Shown here: positions 28,386-36,746 of the stretch, piece by piece
Position numbering within the stretch: the first letter of the stretch is position 1
Layout: each line of letters starts with the position of its first letter
Assembly (NCBI RefSeq): GCF_009177095.1
Contig: NZ_AP021861.1
Location: forward strand, 1,240,001 to 1,304,000
Direction: 5' to 3'
DNA length: 64,000 nucleotides
Source: Lacipirellula parvula
Lineage (GTDB): Bacteria; Planctomycetota; Planctomycetia; Pirellulales; Lacipirellulaceae
Notes under the pieces: generated by a model
Databases searched by the model: none
Seen by the model: only the letters and a program-made list of their open reading frames with translations
Told to the model about the DNA's origin: nothing
Position numbers and translations under genes: made by a program

Positions 28386-28404
28386 CTCGTCCTTTGAAAT
28401 TCAG

Positions 28405-28530
28405 CCCCTCTCCCCCGCGGGGAAAGGTTGGGTGAGGGGTTCCGCCACGCCAGCAGGCATCGCAGTAAGGCTACTCGCCCTGACGCGGGAATCCCTCCCC
28501 TAGCCCCTCTCGCTATCGAGAGGGGTACCC
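28405..28530. repeat. GC-rich inverted repeat, CCCCTCTC type
   Basis: CCCCTCTCCCCCGCGGGGA at the left and CCCCTCTCGCTATCGAGAGG at the right flank about 80 bases of unrelated DNA between tig and clpP. It is related in sequence style to the elements at 46582 and 58990, but its middle part differs. Confidence 0.5.
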
Positions 28531-28537
28531 AGACATT

Positions 28538-30022
28538 CTACGCTTTGTCCTTCTTCGGTTCTTCGGCTTCAGTGGCGGCCGGAACCGATTGGGCGTCGCC
28601 GCCCGCAGCGACCGAGATCGCTTCAACCGTCGACTTGCCCGGTTCGTAAGGCTTGTCCTTGAACTTTGCCTCGGACTGCACCTTCTCCAGAACCTTACGC
28701 TCGACGATTTGGTTCTGCAGGATGTCCATCAGACCGCGCTTTTCGATCTGAGCACGGACCCGACGCGGCGATTCGCCGCTTTGCATGGCCATCAGGAAGA
28801 TTTCTTGTTCGAAATCACCTTCTTCGGCGTCGATCTTTTCTTCTTCGGCAATCCGCTCGAGGATGAAGTGTTCCTTGAGGGCCTTGGCCGTGGCGGCGCC
28901 GCTGTTCTGGCGGAGTTCGTTTTGGCGGGCGCGAATTTCCGTTTCCGGGAACCCGGCGCGACGCAGTTCCATCACCGCCCGCTCCAGTTCGCGGACGCTC
29001 TGGCGCTTCAGCAAGCCCGGCGGCAGATCCCAGTCGGCCTTCTTCGTCAATTCGGCGGTGATTTGCTGACGCGAGTTGCGTTGTTGCTCGTATTCGAGCT
29101 GACGCTGCAGGTTCGACTTGATCGCTTCGCGAAGCTTTTCTTCCGAATCGAAGCCGCCCATTTCTTGCAGGAATTCTTCGGTCAGTTCCGGCAGCTTGAG
29201 CTTCTTCACTTCCAGAACTTCGAACTCGACCTCAACGCTCTTGCCACGAAGTTCTTCGTTCGGGGCGTCCTGGGTCAACTCGATCTTGCCCGTCTTCTTG
29301 TCGCCAGCCTTGGCGCCGGCGAGCAGCTTGTCGAAGCCTTCGAGCTTGCCGTCGAGGAAGCTCAGCGTCGGGCGAATACGTAGGACGCGTTCTTCTTCCA
29401 GAGCGAGTTGCTTGCCGTCGGCCGTCGTGCGGAGGTTCACCGTGGCGAAGTCGCCAGCCTCGGCGGCGCCTTCGTGCGGCACGAGCTGGCCGTAGCGGGC
29501 CAGCATTTGCTCAAGGTGCGCATCGACGTCGGCGTCAGTGAATTCACGCACCGGACGCTCGATGGCCAGACCCTTCCACTGCGGGAGGTCGAATTCGGGG
29601 CGAACTTCAATGTCGAACTCGAACACCATCGGACCTTCGCTGGGGACCTCGATCGCGTCGAGGTTCAGCTCCGGCTCGCTGATGGCGGTGAACGACTGGT
29701 CTTCGCTGATCTGGCTCAAGCTGTCCATGAGCAGCGAACCCTTGATCTTCTCGCCGATTTCTTCCTTGAAGCGGTTTTCGACCAGCTTGCGCGGGGCCCG
29801 ACCAATGCGGAAGCCGGGGACAGAGGCGGTCGCCATCATGTCGCTGTAGGCTTCGTCCAGGTAACGGTCGACGTCTTCACGCGACACGGTCACGGTCACG
29901 TGGCGTTCGCAGGCGCTGGGGCTGGCAATCTGAACGTCAAGGTTCAGGCGTTCCGCAGCTGCCGCTTCCCCGCCCTCGGCGACGTCGTCCACTTGCGATT
30001 CTTCGATTTGCTTGGCACTCAT
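28538..30022 (-). CDS. tig: trigger factor
   Basis: Trigger factor is the ribosome-bound chaperone and peptidyl-prolyl isomerase that meets nascent chains. The 494-residue protein has the ribosome-binding loop VPGFRIGRAPRKLVENRF near residue 70, a PPIase part around 170-270 (GDFATVNLRTT), and the long helical C-terminal arms. The N-terminal 25 residues (MSAKQIEESQVDD and an Ala/Glu-rich stretch) and the acidic end are extra. The start at 30022 is chosen over an upstream start with an Arg-rich extension. It heads a tig-clpP-clpP group. Confidence 0.94.
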   Translation of the reverse strand: MSAKQIEESQVDDVAEGGEAAAAERLNLDVQIASPSACERHVTVTVSREDVDRYLDEAYSDMMATASVPGFRIGRAPRKLVENRFKEEIGEKIKGSLLMDSLSQISEDQSFTAISEPELNLDAIEVPSEGPMVFEFDIEVRPEFDLPQWKGLAIERPVREFTDADVDAHLEQMLARYGQLVPHEGAAEAGDFATVNLRTTADGKQLALEEERVLRIRPTLSFLDGKLEGFDKLLAGAKAGDKKTGKIELTQDAPNEELRGKSVEVEFEVLEVKKLKLPELTEEFLQEMGGFDSEEKLREAIKSNLQRQLEYEQQRNSRQQITAELTKKADWDLPPGLLKRQSVRELERAVMELRRAGFPETEIRARQNELRQNSGAATAKALKEHFILERIAEEEKIDAEEGDFEQEIFLMAMQSGESPRRVRAQIEKRGLMDILQNQIVERKVLEKVQSEAKFKDKPYEPGKSTVEAISVAAGGDAQSVPAATEAEEPKKDKA

Positions 30023-30104
30023 GCGCCTGGTACCCGTAGATTTGGCGTGTTTTCGCCCCGCGGCGCGAGACGGCTCGCAGCTCAACGAGGGCGGTAAAAA
30101 ATTA

Positions 30105-30185
30105 TAGCGGTCAGCGCTCAGCGAACAGCTTCCGGCCAGGAGAGATGCCTAGCCTGACTGCTGAAAGCCGATAGCTAACCGCTAT
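30105..30185. repeat. inverted repeat of AGCGGTCAGC units
   Basis: ATAGCGGTCAGCGCTCAGCG at the left is mirrored by GCTGAAAGCC and ATAGCTAACCGCTAT at the right. It lies between tig and the tRNA gene. Confidence 0.7.
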
Positions 30186-30190
30186 CCAAG

Positions 30191-30263
30191 AGCGGGTGAT
30201 GGGATTCGAACCCACGACAACGACGTTGGCAACGTCGTGCTCTACCAACTGAGCTACACCCGC
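30191..30263 (-). tRNA. tRNA-Gly (anticodon GCC)
   Basis: Read on the minus strand, the 73 bases fold into a full cloverleaf: acceptor GCGGGTG/CACCCGC, D-stem GCTC/GAGC, anticodon stem CGACG/CGTCG with loop TTGCCAA (anticodon GCC), and T-loop TTCGAAT. The terminal CCA is not encoded. Discriminator base is T. Confidence 0.97.
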
Positions 30264-30573
30264 GTTCGTTCCGCTGAAGGCGAGCGGCCCCGAAGCAGAA
30301 ACATCCCCGGATTATAGGTTTGCCCGGCTAGTCCGCAAGGGGGGCCCAGCAGCCTCGCGACTTCTCAATTTCACGCCAGCGACGGTCGGACCCGCACGAC
30401 CGGCACAGTTGGAGGAAGGCCGCAGGCTGTGGGGGAGAGTAGGCAATAGGCAGTGGATTTTTCTACCCCCTGCCCACTAACTCCTCCCTGCATTTCCTGA
30501 ACCCTGAATCCTCCCACCTAGAAAACAAACCACCCCGCTGTGCGTTGCCCCCCGCCCTGATACCATATTCCCC

Positions 30574-30882
30574 ATGTTGCTATTCAAGAAAAAGTTCCTC
30601 CCCGCGATCCGCAGCGGCGAGAAGACGCAGACGATCCGCCTCTGGAAATGGCGGATGATGCGCCCCGGTCAGCGGAGCTACATCCCCGGCGCCGGTTACG
30701 TCGCGATCCTGCAAGTGGAGCCTGTCGCGCTCGCCGCCCTCACCGACGCCGACGCGATTCCCGACGGCTTCGCCACCGCCGACGCCCTCCGCCATGAACT
30801 CAGTACGATCTACGGTGATAAACTAGCCGCCGGCTACCAGGCGTTCCGCGTCGTCTTCCGCGTGACAGGCGAAGCGAAGTGA
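30574..30882 (+). CDS. ASCH-domain protein
   Basis: A 102-residue protein that is almost entirely an ASCH domain, a PUA-like fold thought to bind RNA. The start FKKKFLPAIRSGEKTQTIR is the family signature, followed by RPGQRSYIPGAGYVAILQV. The family is linked to RNA metabolism or processing of modified nucleosides, but its role here is not known. It is a single gene flanked by a tRNA on the opposite strand and a REP pair. Confidence 0.85.
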   Translation: MLLFKKKFLPAIRSGEKTQTIRLWKWRMMRPGQRSYIPGAGYVAILQVEPVALAALTDADAIPDGFATADALRHELSTIYGDKLAAGYQAFRVVFRVTGEAK

Positions 30883-30902
30883 GCGGGCATGGACGCCGCA
30901 TC

Positions 30903-30991
30903 CCTAGTCCCGGACTCCGCCCGGGGGGGACATTGCGTTGGGGAACGTGTTGCGAAGTGGTAGCCGACCCCCGAGCAAAGCCCGGGGCTAG
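30903..30991. repeat. REP pair of the GGGCTCCGCCC family (about 89 bp)
   Basis: The left hairpin (CTAGTCCCGGACTCC) and the inverted right hairpin (AAAGCCCGGGGCTAG) share arms with the element at 26785. The middle parts also align (GGGGAACGTGTTGCG). The right end supplies the TAG stop codon of the membrane protein gene that ends at 30988. Confidence 0.8.
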
Positions 30992-31644
30992 AAGCTCAGC
31001 ATCTCGCCCATCGCCTGGGCGACCTGCTGCGGCGAGAGTAATAAGTGGCTAATGCTCGCCGTCAGCATCAGTGCTGCCGCGATCATCAAGCCCAAGGCCC
31101 GCGGATTCGGGGCGACCCGCAGGCTCCCCAGCTGGTTCCGCAGCTCACCCGAGAGCCGCTCCCAGCCCGCCATATTCTGCTTACCGCCGCTGGAGATCAG
31201 CGAGCAGTGCCGCATGATTTCGAAGCATTCAATGTGGAGCGACACGCCCAGATTCGGCAGCGCCAGATTGTCGCCCGCCCACCGCGCATGCGGATCGAGC
31301 CGCCGCGCCGCTTCCGCCAGCGCCGGCCGCAGCTCCTCGCCGCGGACGTTGTAAACCACCAGCCGCGGCCGAGCGATCAGCACCGTCAGCCACAGGCAGA
31401 GCCAGTACAGGACGATCAAAAACAGCCAAATGAACCCGCCGTAGGCCCCGCTGGCCGTCTCGGGCCGAAACAACTCGATCGGCCCCACGAGCACCAGCCC
31501 CGACAACGCCGCCCCCAGCGCCGCCAAATCGCATCCCCCGGTCGTCACAAACGGCCGCCGCCGGGCGTTCACCATCCCCAACAGGATGCAGTAAGCCGCC
31601 AGCGGCACGAGGGCAATCGCGAGTCGAAAGGGATCGGGGAGCAT
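30988..31644 (-). CDS. membrane protein of unknown function
   Basis: A 218-residue protein with three N-terminal hydrophobic segments (about residues 7-25, 40-58 and 70-92), a soluble middle part (RPALAEAARRLDPHARWAGD and LGVSLHIECFEIMRHC), and one C-terminal transmembrane segment. I do not recognise the family. Its stop codon lies in a REP element. Confidence 0.7.
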   Translation of the reverse strand: MLPDPFRLAIALVPLAAYCILLGMVNARRRPFVTTGGCDLAALGAALSGLVLVGPIELFRPETASGAYGGFIWLFLIVLYWLCLWLTVLIARPRLVVYNVRGEELRPALAEAARRLDPHARWAGDNLALPNLGVSLHIECFEIMRHCSLISSGGKQNMAGWERLSGELRNQLGSLRVAPNPRALGLMIAAALMLTASISHLLLSPQQVAQAMGEMLSF

Positions 31645-31848
31645 GGGCGACGAGCGGGAGGTATCGGGGCGGCTGGAGCGGAAGCGTGCGCGCAGCGGTT
31701 CTCCGCTCGCGGCGGGAGCGATTATCCCGCATCGGCCCTAAGAGCGATATGGGGCAATTTTCAGCCGCACGCGACTAGCGGCAAAAAAGCCCCTCTGATC
31801 GCGCAAAAGGCGCGCTGCCTCGCAGCCAGCCCTCGCTGTCCGCCCTGC

Positions 31849-32481
31849 TCAGCTTCGTCCGCGACGAACCGCCGCGACGCCAACCATTCCCAGAAGCAGT
31901 AGCCCGCACGCCGTCGGTTCAGGCACGAGCGGGGGCACGAGCGTTTCGTCGGCGACGGTCGTAATTCCATTCACGAGAATAACGCGGGCCGAAAACGTTC
32001 CTCCTGGCGAGGTCGGCGTGTAAAAGTTTGCCAGGAAGAGCTTGCCGTCCGGTTCAGCGGCCGTGCTAATCGTCTTCCCCAACGGCCCGCCGGAGAAGGC
32101 TACCTTCGTTGCAATATTGACCGGAGAGAGGACCGTCCAGCCTTTCCCGATCCCGGGAAGGTCTGGGTCGTCTGGGTCGATGTCCAACGCCCGGTTGCGG
32201 TAAGTGAACTTCATTCCAGGCGGGCGAGGAATGCCACCAAGACCAGCGCTTACTGCTTCAAAAATGGCTCCGCCGGTTGGCACTGCCTCGAAGGAAATTG
32301 CATTGAAATTTCCATTGAGAGCGCCGCCGTTCAAGTAAACGGTCCAGATCGTCTTCTCGGCATTGTGCGTCAGGCTCAGGAACTCCGCTCGGCCGCTCGC
32401 CGACCAGCAACAGAATGCTAGGCCAATCGCTAATTGCAGATAACGGAGCATCGTTTTTCTTGATCCCATTATGTTGGACAT
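31849..32481 (-). CDS. PEP-CTERM protein, paralogue 1 of a tandem family
   Basis: A 210-residue secreted protein with a signal peptide (a start at 32451, MLRYLQLAIG, is also possible) and a C-terminal PEP-CTERM signal (VPEPTACGLLLLGMVGVAAV, then RRGRS). The middle carries the shared domain of this cluster: PRPPGMKFTYRNRALD, GIGKGWTVLSPV, AFSGGPLGKTISTAAEP and GKLFLANF. It is the last gene of the array in the direction of transcription. I do not recognise the domain. Confidence 0.85.
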   Translation of the reverse strand: MSNIMGSRKTMLRYLQLAIGLAFCCWSASGRAEFLSLTHNAEKTIWTVYLNGGALNGNFNAISFEAVPTGGAIFEAVSAGLGGIPRPPGMKFTYRNRALDIDPDDPDLPGIGKGWTVLSPVNIATKVAFSGGPLGKTISTAAEPDGKLFLANFYTPTSPGGTFSARVILVNGITTVADETLVPPLVPEPTACGLLLLGMVGVAAVRRGRS

Positions 32482-32493
32482 TTAATAGTCTCG

Positions 32494-33159
32494 TCAAACT
32501 TGTAACATTCGACGACGCTGGGCAATGGCCCCGGCGAATCCCGCAGTGACGAGCAGCGCCGCTGAACTCGGCTCCGGTACTTCCGGAAGTTGCGGCAGTT
32601 CAATGGCCGGAGGGACAAATGTTGTCGTGAAAACAGTATCCACGCCCCTCACCAGAGTGATTTGTGCGGTGAAAGTAAAGTATGGTTGCATGTAGAGGTT
32701 CGCAAGGAACAACTCGCCGCGCGGCTCCGTCGCTGTGTTGATCTTCCTTCCCAGCGGGCCGCCGGCGAAGGAGATTTCGCTGGCGGTGTTGATCGCACCA
32801 AGAATCGTCCAACCTTTCCCCACGCCAGGGGCTTCCGGGTCGAGCGGGTCGAAATCCAAGACTCGATTTCGGTAAGTGAATGCTTGCCCGGCCGGTCGCG
32901 GCACGCCGGCCGTCAGGCCGCTATTGACATTCGCAAAAGAAGCACCACCTCCGTTGGGCTTTATTTGCACGGCCAAACCATTGAAGCCATCGTTCAACGC
33001 ATCTCCTCGTAGGAATAACGAGATCGCTCGGCCGCCTTGGCTCTGGTAAGCGACTAACGTCGCTGCCTCAATGGCCTCGGAGGGATGCAAAGCCCCCAAC
33101 ACTGTAAGGACGCAAGCAATGATCGCGCACTGTTGCGAATTGACGTGCCGTGTGTTCAT
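32494..33159 (-). CDS. PEP-CTERM protein, paralogue 2
   Basis: About 221 residues from the ATG at 33159, which follows GAGG. An upstream in-frame start is less likely. It has a signal peptide ending near SEAIEAA, the shared domain (PRPAGQAFTYRNRVLDFDPL, GVGKGWTILGAI, SFAGGPLGRKINTATEP, GELFLANLY) and the tail VPEPSSAALLVTAGFAGAIA followed by QRRR. It lies 12 bases upstream of paralogue 1 and 26 bases after paralogue 3, so the genes are likely co-transcribed. Confidence 0.87.
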   Translation of the reverse strand: MNTRHVNSQQCAIIACVLTVLGALHPSEAIEAATLVAYQSQGGRAISLFLRGDALNDGFNGLAVQIKPNGGGASFANVNSGLTAGVPRPAGQAFTYRNRVLDFDPLDPEAPGVGKGWTILGAINTASEISFAGGPLGRKINTATEPRGELFLANLYMQPYFTFTAQITLVRGVDTVFTTTFVPPAIELPQLPEVPEPSSAALLVTAGFAGAIAQRRRMLQV

Positions 33160-33185
33160 GACGAGCCTCGCCGATGTCGTTGATT

Positions 33186-33857
33186 CTAAGCGGTGCAACT
33201 ACCGCCGACCTGCACAAGGCGCGGGCGAGCAGCTATCGCGGCGAGTCCCGCAGTGACTAGCAGCGCCGCCGAACTTGGTTCGGGGAGTTTCGGGAGTGGG
33301 AAATTAAGCTCCGGGAAGAAAAAAAGCGATTGCTTTAGAACAGTATCCACGCCGTTTACTAAGGTAAGTTCGCAGTGAATGCTACTGAAAGAATCGGAAA
33401 CAAACAGATTGGCGAGGAACAGCTCTCCACGCGGTTCTGTCGCTGTGCTGATCTGCTTGCCGATAATACCGCCGCCGAATGAAAAATGCGTAGAGGTCTG
33501 AATCGGAGATAGAACCGTCCAACCTTTCCCGATGCCAGGGGCATCGGGGTCGAGCGGATCGAGATCCAAGGCTCGATTTCGGTAGGTGAACGGCTGCCCG
33601 GCCGGTCGTGGTACGCCCGCATCGAGGCCGTTGCGGAGGTTCAGGAACGAATTGCCGGTGACCTCCAGTGACATTCCGTTGAAACTATTGTTCAGCGCGT
33701 CTCCTCGTAGGAATAGCGACATCGCTTGGCCGCCTTGGCTTTGGTAGGCGACTAACCCCGCCGCTTCAACGGCTTCGAAAGGGCGCAAAGCCCCGAATAA
33801 CGTGAGGGCGCAAGCAACGATCGCACCCTTTTGTGCATTGACGAACCGTGTACTCAT
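33186..33857 (-). CDS. PEP-CTERM protein, paralogue 3
   Basis: About 223 residues. The N-terminus is very similar to paralogue 2 (MSTRFVNAQKGAIVACALTL compared with MNTRHVNSQQCAIIACVLTV), which points to a recent duplication. The domain motifs are PRPAGQPFTYRNRALDLDPL, GIGKGWTVLSPI, SFGGGIIGKQISTATEP and GELFLANLF. The tail is LPEPSSAALLVTAGLAAIA with only a weak basic end (ARPRLVQV). LPEP replaces VPEP. Confidence 0.86.
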   Translation of the reverse strand: MSTRFVNAQKGAIVACALTLFGALRPFEAVEAAGLVAYQSQGGQAMSLFLRGDALNNSFNGMSLEVTGNSFLNLRNGLDAGVPRPAGQPFTYRNRALDLDPLDPDAPGIGKGWTVLSPIQTSTHFSFGGGIIGKQISTATEPRGELFLANLFVSDSFSSIHCELTLVNGVDTVLKQSLFFFPELNFPLPKLPEPSSAALLVTAGLAAIAARPRLVQVGGSCTA

Positions 33858-33883
33858 AACGACTCTCGCGAGTGTTGTTAATT

Positions 33884-34564
33884 CTAAGCGACCCAATTGT
33901 CGTCGACCTGCACGAGGCGACGTCGAGTCGCTATCGCGGCGAGCCCAGCAGTAACAAGTAACGCCGCTGAACTAGGCTCCGGCACTTCTGGAAGCTGTGG
34001 GATTAAATTTAATGGAAGCGGCGCGTAATTCTGCGTGAAGATGACTTTGTTTTCGCTCATTAGGGCTAGTTCTGCTTTTAATCCAGCAAACACGGCGGGG
34101 TCCGCAACGAAAATATTGGCGAGGAACAATTCTCCGCGAGGTTCCCCGGCCGTACTGATTACGTGTTGGTAGGGACCTCCGCCGAACTGGATTTTGGTTG
34201 AGTCGTTAGATGGAGCCAGAATATTCCAGCCTTTGCCAATTCCAGGGAAATCTAGGTCCAAAGGATCAAGGTCCAACGCGCGGTTGCGGTAGCTAAATGC
34301 TTGCCCGGCTGGGCGCGGTGAGCCCAGGAAAAGTCCGCTGCCGACGTTCGCGAAGGAATCGCCAGTGATTGTCAAAGCGAAGGCCGCAAAGCCATTATTC
34401 AGTGATTCTCCTCGCAAGAAGAACGACAATACGTGGTCGTTGTTGCTGCGGTAAACTGAGAGCGTTGCGGCGGCGGTTGTCGCTGAGAAGCCCAGTGTTC
34501 CTAGCATCGCTAACGTGCAGACGGCGATCACTGGTCGCTGCGCAAACTTCAATGGCTTATCCAT
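33884..34564 (-). CDS. PEP-CTERM protein, paralogue 4
   Basis: A 226-residue copy with a strong GGGAGG ribosome site. It is the most diverged copy in the middle part: PRPAGQAFSYRNRALDLDPL and GIGKGWNILAPS are kept, but the GGPLG motif is GGPYQHVISTAGEP. The tail is VPEPSSAALLVTAGLAAIA then TRRRL. Its start overlaps the 3' end of paralogue 5 by 16 bases, so translation may be coupled. Confidence 0.87.
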   Translation of the reverse strand: MDKPLKFAQRPVIAVCTLAMLGTLGFSATTAAATLSVYRSNNDHVLSFFLRGESLNNGFAAFALTITGDSFANVGSGLFLGSPRPAGQAFSYRNRALDLDPLDLDFPGIGKGWNILAPSNDSTKIQFGGGPYQHVISTAGEPRGELFLANIFVADPAVFAGLKAELALMSENKVIFTQNYAPLPLNLIPQLPEVPEPSSAALLVTAGLAAIATRRRLVQVDDNWVA

Positions 34565-35247
34565 GCTGGCCTCCCTGCCGATTCGGTCTGCACCGCCGCA
34601 CGCTTGCGTTGCGCGATGGCGCCCCCAACAATTGCGGCCATGAATAGCGCCGCCGAACTAGGCTCCGGCACTTCTGGAAGCGGAGGCAGTCCGCCGAGCG
34701 GAACGGAAAGCGATTCCGTCAGAACCGTATCGCCGCCATACACGAGAGTCAGCGTCGCGTTAAATTCGGAGAAACCGTTCAGCTGCCCGGAATACAGATT
34801 GGCAAGGAACAGCTCCCCGCGCGGCTCTCCCGCCGTCGTGATTTTCTTGCCGAGCGGCCCGCCGCCGAACGAAACTTCAGTCGTGTTTATAATCGGACCC
34901 AGAATCGTCCATCCCTTGCCGACGCCAGGAACATCAGGGTCCAGCGGATCAAGTTCCAACGCGCGGTTGCGATAGGTGAACGCCTGGCCCGCCGGCCGCG
35001 GTACGCCCGCTGCGAGACCGCTGTTGACGTTCGCAAATGCATTGCTTGTGGCTTTTAGCGACAACGCATTGAAACCGTTGTTCAGCGCGCCGCCCTTTAG
35101 GAAGAGGGAGATAGAATGGCCGCCGTTGCTCTGGTAGCCAACTAGAGTCGCCGCATCAGTCGACGCGCACAAGCATGCCGTTGCGAGAATGACGAGCGTG
35201 CACAACGCACCCATCATGGTTGGCTGCGAGCAAGAGTGAGTTTTCAT
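34549..35247 (-). CDS. PEP-CTERM protein, paralogue 5
   Basis: A 232-residue copy. TTGGAG lies about 9 bases before the ATG at 35247, and an upstream TTG in that same site is rejected. Domain motifs are PRPAGQAFTYRNRALELDPL, GVGKGWTILGPI, SFGGGPLGKKITTAGEP and GELFLANLY, and the tail is VPEPSSAALFMAAIVGGAIA then QRKR. About 15 residues follow the basic cluster, which is unusual for a PEP-CTERM tail and arises from the overlap with paralogue 4. Confidence 0.87.
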   Translation of the reverse strand: MKTHSCSQPTMMGALCTLVILATACLCASTDAATLVGYQSNGGHSISLFLKGGALNNGFNALSLKATSNAFANVNSGLAAGVPRPAGQAFTYRNRALELDPLDPDVPGVGKGWTILGPIINTTEVSFGGGPLGKKITTAGEPRGELFLANLYSGQLNGFSEFNATLTLVYGGDTVLTESLSVPLGGLPPLPEVPEPSSAALFMAAIVGGAIAQRKRAAVQTESAGRPAWISH

Positions 35248-35323
35248 GTAGCGTTTCTCCAAGATAAGTAGCGAAGCGTTCGGCTTCGGTGTTTGGCTAT
35301 TCTTGCCTAGGCAGAGCGAAGAT

Positions 35324-35935
35324 TTACCGTGACGTGCCAGATGTGCGCTCGTTGAAAAACCGCGGTCGCCGGCGACTCATGATTGTTCCGACAAAAACGC
35401 CGGCGCACAAAAAAAGCGAACTTGGCTCGGGCAACGTTGTGAAGACAAGTTGCCCTGCGTTGAAGAGACTAATGTCCAGTCTTGCCACACCGAAACCCGT
35501 TGCCGACGGTACCAAATTCGCCAGGAATAACTTCCCTTGCGGTTCGCCTGCGGTTGAGATTTTTCCGGTCAGCGTTCCGCCGGCGAACGAGACCTCGCTC
35601 GAGGTGGTGATCGGATTGATGACCACCCAACCTTTCCCATTTGGATCATCAAGTGGATCGTAATCGAGAAGGCGATTTCGATAAGTGAACGGACTCCCCG
35701 CCGGCCGTGCTGCCCCTGCGATCAGGCCAGAGTTTAGATTCAAAAACGATTGACCTTCTAGCGGCAGAGCGCGGAACCTGAAAGCGTCGAAGTTCTCGTT
35801 CAATGAATCGCCATGGAGATAAACTGAAACCGACGAATTCGGATTGAAACCGATAGAAAGAAAAGGTGCTGCGCTGACGGGACTGGATGCCAGCAGCCCA
35901 GTGAATGCTAACGCCAACAATATTGCTTTATTCAT
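35324..35935 (-). CDS. PEP-CTERM protein, paralogue 6
   Basis: A 203-residue copy starting at the ATG at 35935 after GGAGAAG. It has a clean signal peptide (MNKAILLALAFTGLLASSPV). The shared domain is more diverged: ARPAGSPFTYRNRLLDYDPL, NGKGWVVINPI, SFAGGTLTGKISTAGEP and GKLFLANL. The tail reads LPEPSSLFLCAGVFVGTIMS followed by RRRPRF. It is followed downstream by paralogue 5 after 76 bases. Confidence 0.84.
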   Translation of the reverse strand: MNKAILLALAFTGLLASSPVSAAPFLSIGFNPNSSVSVYLHGDSLNENFDAFRFRALPLEGQSFLNLNSGLIAGAARPAGSPFTYRNRLLDYDPLDDPNGKGWVVINPITTSSEVSFAGGTLTGKISTAGEPQGKLFLANLVPSATGFGVARLDISLFNAGQLVFTTLPEPSSLFLCAGVFVGTIMSRRRPRFFNERTSGTSR

Positions 35936-36653
35936 GAGCTTCTCCGGAGTTTGTTGACCGCTGGAGCGGTGGTCGATCTCTATTGCGGTAAATCGTCGCG
36001 AGAACTGCGGAGCCCCATGTTGTTCGAACGCAGTTGGGGGATCTCCACGTCGCAGTGTACATAATCTGCGACCAAACACCAAATAAATGATCCGTAATAT
36101 GTTTTTTCGGACGCCGGAAATTAGAGCGGTTTTCGCTTAACCGTAGCGTCATTCTGAGCGAAGCGAAGAATCTGCAAGCTCGTTTAAGCTGCTAGATCCC
36201 TCGCTTCACTCGGGATGACAGGCGCTACGCTTAACAGAAGCTTGCTCTAGCTGCATCCGGTTAATTTTGATGTGAGCCGGTGGGCGTTCCTGCTCGCGAG
36301 CTGCGCGCTTCATAAAATTGCGGCATTCTGCCCCGGAGCGGCGAAACGCTGCAAATAGTTTCTGCAATCAGTTCGCTCGTATTAGCGCTCTTTCGGTATG
36401 CGTCAGAACTTGTGCGCCCATCTCGTCTCAGCGGCGTGAGATAAAGTCTTGATGTCCTCGCGAGCGGCCGCAGCGGGCGGTAGTTTGAAATGAGTCGTTA
36501 GGCGACTTATCCGTCGTGGAGCGGCGATAATCATTGGAGTAATCTAAATTGTTGCCGCGCAAGCGGGATCATGTCGCTAGAAAGCTCGGGAGGCGTCGGA
36601 GCGCGAGTCAAAAAGACATTTACTTGGCGTGGAATTCTCATCGCGCATAAAAA
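35936..36653. other. AT-richer non-coding stretch
   Basis: About 720 bases upstream of the array without a supported gene. It includes an inverted repeat (36137-36233) with the unit CATTCTGAGCGAAGCGAAG at the left and a matching arm on the right. The composition is more AT-rich than neighbouring genes. The promoter of the paralogue array probably lies here, but I could not place it. Confidence 0.5.
36137..36233. repeat. inverted repeat with CATTCTGAGCGAAGCG unit
   Basis: The left arm runs TTAACCGTAGCGTCATTCTG then AGCGAAGCGAAGAATCT. The right arm, inverted and imperfect, runs AGATCCCTCGCTTCACTCGG then GATGACAGGCGCTACGCTTAA. Confidence 0.7.
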
Positions 36654-36687
36654 AAGACCCCTTGAATCTTGCGATCCAAGGGGTCTT
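36654..36687 (-). terminator. intrinsic terminator of the seventh paralogue
   Basis: Read on the minus strand, AAGACCCCTTG pairs with CAAGGGGTCTT and a run of T residues follows (the A-run at 36647-36655 on the plus strand). It ends the transcript of the gene at 36747-37337. Confidence 0.85.
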
Positions 36688-36746
36688 CGGTATCACCTAC
36701 ACGAGAAGCCGGGGGAGCCTCTCGTGAAAGTCGCTAAACTTATCAA

